Source: Romboutsia sp. (GTDB lineage: Bacteria > Bacillota > Clostridia > Peptostreptococcales > Peptostreptococcaceae). Taken from it: 33,165 nt of DNA. The position numbers and the translations under genes are program-made. Positions 32,518 through 33,165 of the stretch are shown in pieces (position 1 is the first letter of the stretch; every line of letters starts with the position of its first letter). The stretch lies in contig JAGHEK010000056.1 in the NCBI GenBank assembly GCA_017889265.1, forward strand, positions 1 through 33,165. The letters run 5' to 3'. The notes beneath the pieces were generated by a model that had not been told where the DNA came from, ran no database searches, and worked only from the letters and a program-made list of their open reading frames with translations.

Positions 32518-33165
32518 ATGAATAAAAATATTCTTTTGTTTGATGGAGCTATGGGCACAATGCTATTAAAAAATGTAATTAAAAACAATGAAAGTTGTGA
32601 AATTTTTGGGTTTAATAACAAAGAAATAGTACTAGATATTCATAAAAGTTATTTAGAGGCAGGATGCGATATAATTACTACAAATACACTTTTAGCAAAT
32701 AGATTTTATTTAAAAGATACTGGATATTCAGTAGAAGAAATAATAAAAAATTCTATTAATATTGCAAAAGAGGCTATAAAAGGTTATGAAAATAAATTTA
32801 TAGCTTTGGACGTTGGACCAATACCTATGATTGAAAATAATTTAAGTTATGATGAGACTTATGAAATTTTTAAAGAAGTAGCTATTTTAGGTGAAAAATA
32901 CGGGGTTGATTTCATATATCTTGAAACTATGATGGAAATAGAACAAGTAAAAATAGCAGTAAAAGCTTGTAGAGAAAATACAAATCTACCTATTTTTTGT
33001 TCTATGCCTTTTTACGAGCAAAAAGCTGTTGATGAAAATAGTATAGAAAAAATAATCGATGAGATAAATAAATTAGATATAGAAGCTTTTGGAGTGAACT
33101 GTTCTTTTTTGAATGAAGGATTAGATGTGGTTGTAGAAAAGATACTTAGATTGTCTAATAAAAAG
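32518..33165 (+). CDS. Homocysteine S-methyltransferase domain protein (3' end missing)
   Basis: The frame is open to the window edge (216 codons). The N-terminal LLFDGAMGTMLL, then HKSYLEAGCDIITTNTLLAN, IYLETMMEIEQVKIAVKACR, and FGVNCS near residue 193 fit the zinc-dependent homocysteine methyltransferase fold. Such domains occur as stand-alone enzymes, as the first module of cobalamin-dependent MetH, and fused to methylenetetrahydrofolate reductase; which applies here depends on sequence beyond the edge. VGPIP replaces the more usual GPxG loop. TAGGAGTG precedes the ATG. It is divergent from lrgAB, with 155 bases between the start codons. Confidence 0.85.
   Translation, partial: MNKNILLFDGAMGTMLLKNVIKNNESCEIFGFNNKEIVLDIHKSYLEAGCDIITTNTLLANRFYLKDTGYSVEEIIKNSINIAKEAIKGYENKFIALDVGPIPMIENNLSYDETYEIFKEVAILGEKYGVDFIYLETMMEIEQVKIAVKACRENTNLPIFCSMPFYEQKAVDENSIEKIIDEINKLDIEAFGVNCSFLNEGLDVVVEKILRLSNKK

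Noticed and set aside
1-33165. Mobile elements, prophage, defence systems, CRISPR arrays, tRNA or rRNA genes
   Set aside because: No transposase, integrase, phage or defence protein, regularly spaced repeat, or RNA gene was recognised; gene density and base composition are uniform throughout.

Overview
The window is about 33 kb of very AT-rich, tightly packed bacterial chromosome. It holds a Clostridia-type division and cell wall (dcw) cluster that runs directly into the sporulation genes spoIIGA-sigE-sigG. The gene content (SpoVD/SpoVE-type division proteins, YlmC/YmxH, tandem YIEGIA proteins, NrdR, Der-PlsY-GpsA) and the low GC point to an endospore-forming Firmicute, most likely of the Peptostreptococcaceae type. 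The genus cannot be fixed from the sequence. The MurE motif DNPR predicts meso-diaminopimelate peptidoglycan. I see no phage, insertion sequence, CRISPR array, tRNA or rRNA.

Layout. 1-2420: a glucose PTS pair, the 3' part of an EIIA gene and ptsG (IICB). 2475-4393: murE and a VanZ-family membrane protein, ending in a bidirectional terminator. 4391-5488: ychF on the minus strand. 5618-18390: lgt, rsmH, a small YjfB-like gene, an ftsL/divIC-like gene, spoVD, murF, mraY, murD, spoVE, murG, murA, divIB. These make the lipid II precursor, polymerise and crosslink it (SEDS plus class B PBP) and build the divisome. 18651-19806: ftsZ with its own terminator. 19940-22408: spoIIGA, sigE and sigG, the mother-cell and forespore sigma factor switch. 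22457-25895: ylmC/ymxH, nrdR, pgeF and a PhoB/PhoR-like two-component pair. 25940-28030: two YIEGIA paralogues and the small capping-subunit gene. 28263-31293: der, plsY, gpsA. 31300-32457: lrgAB on the minus strand from a strong promoter. 32518-33165: the 5' part of a homocysteine S-methyltransferase gene.

No intergenic gap exceeds 300 bases. The largest (18391-18650, 28031-28262, 19807-19997) hold promoters, weak hairpins or possible gene remnants.

No wholly new gene system is evident. The most unusual signals are regulatory: (i) a 20-bp hairpin whose 3' arm is the murA ribosome binding site and which also looks like a terminator; (ii) a well-placed internal ribosome binding site and ATG in sigE at the end of the pro-sequence, which could make active SigE without SpoIIGA; (iii) an inverted repeat that would mask the sigG ribosome binding site only in read-through mRNA; (iv) terminator-like or masking hairpins before murF and the histidine kinase gene; and (v) a der-plsY-gpsA block that appears to lack its usual clostridial neighbours (a DUF512 gene upstream, spoIVA downstream).
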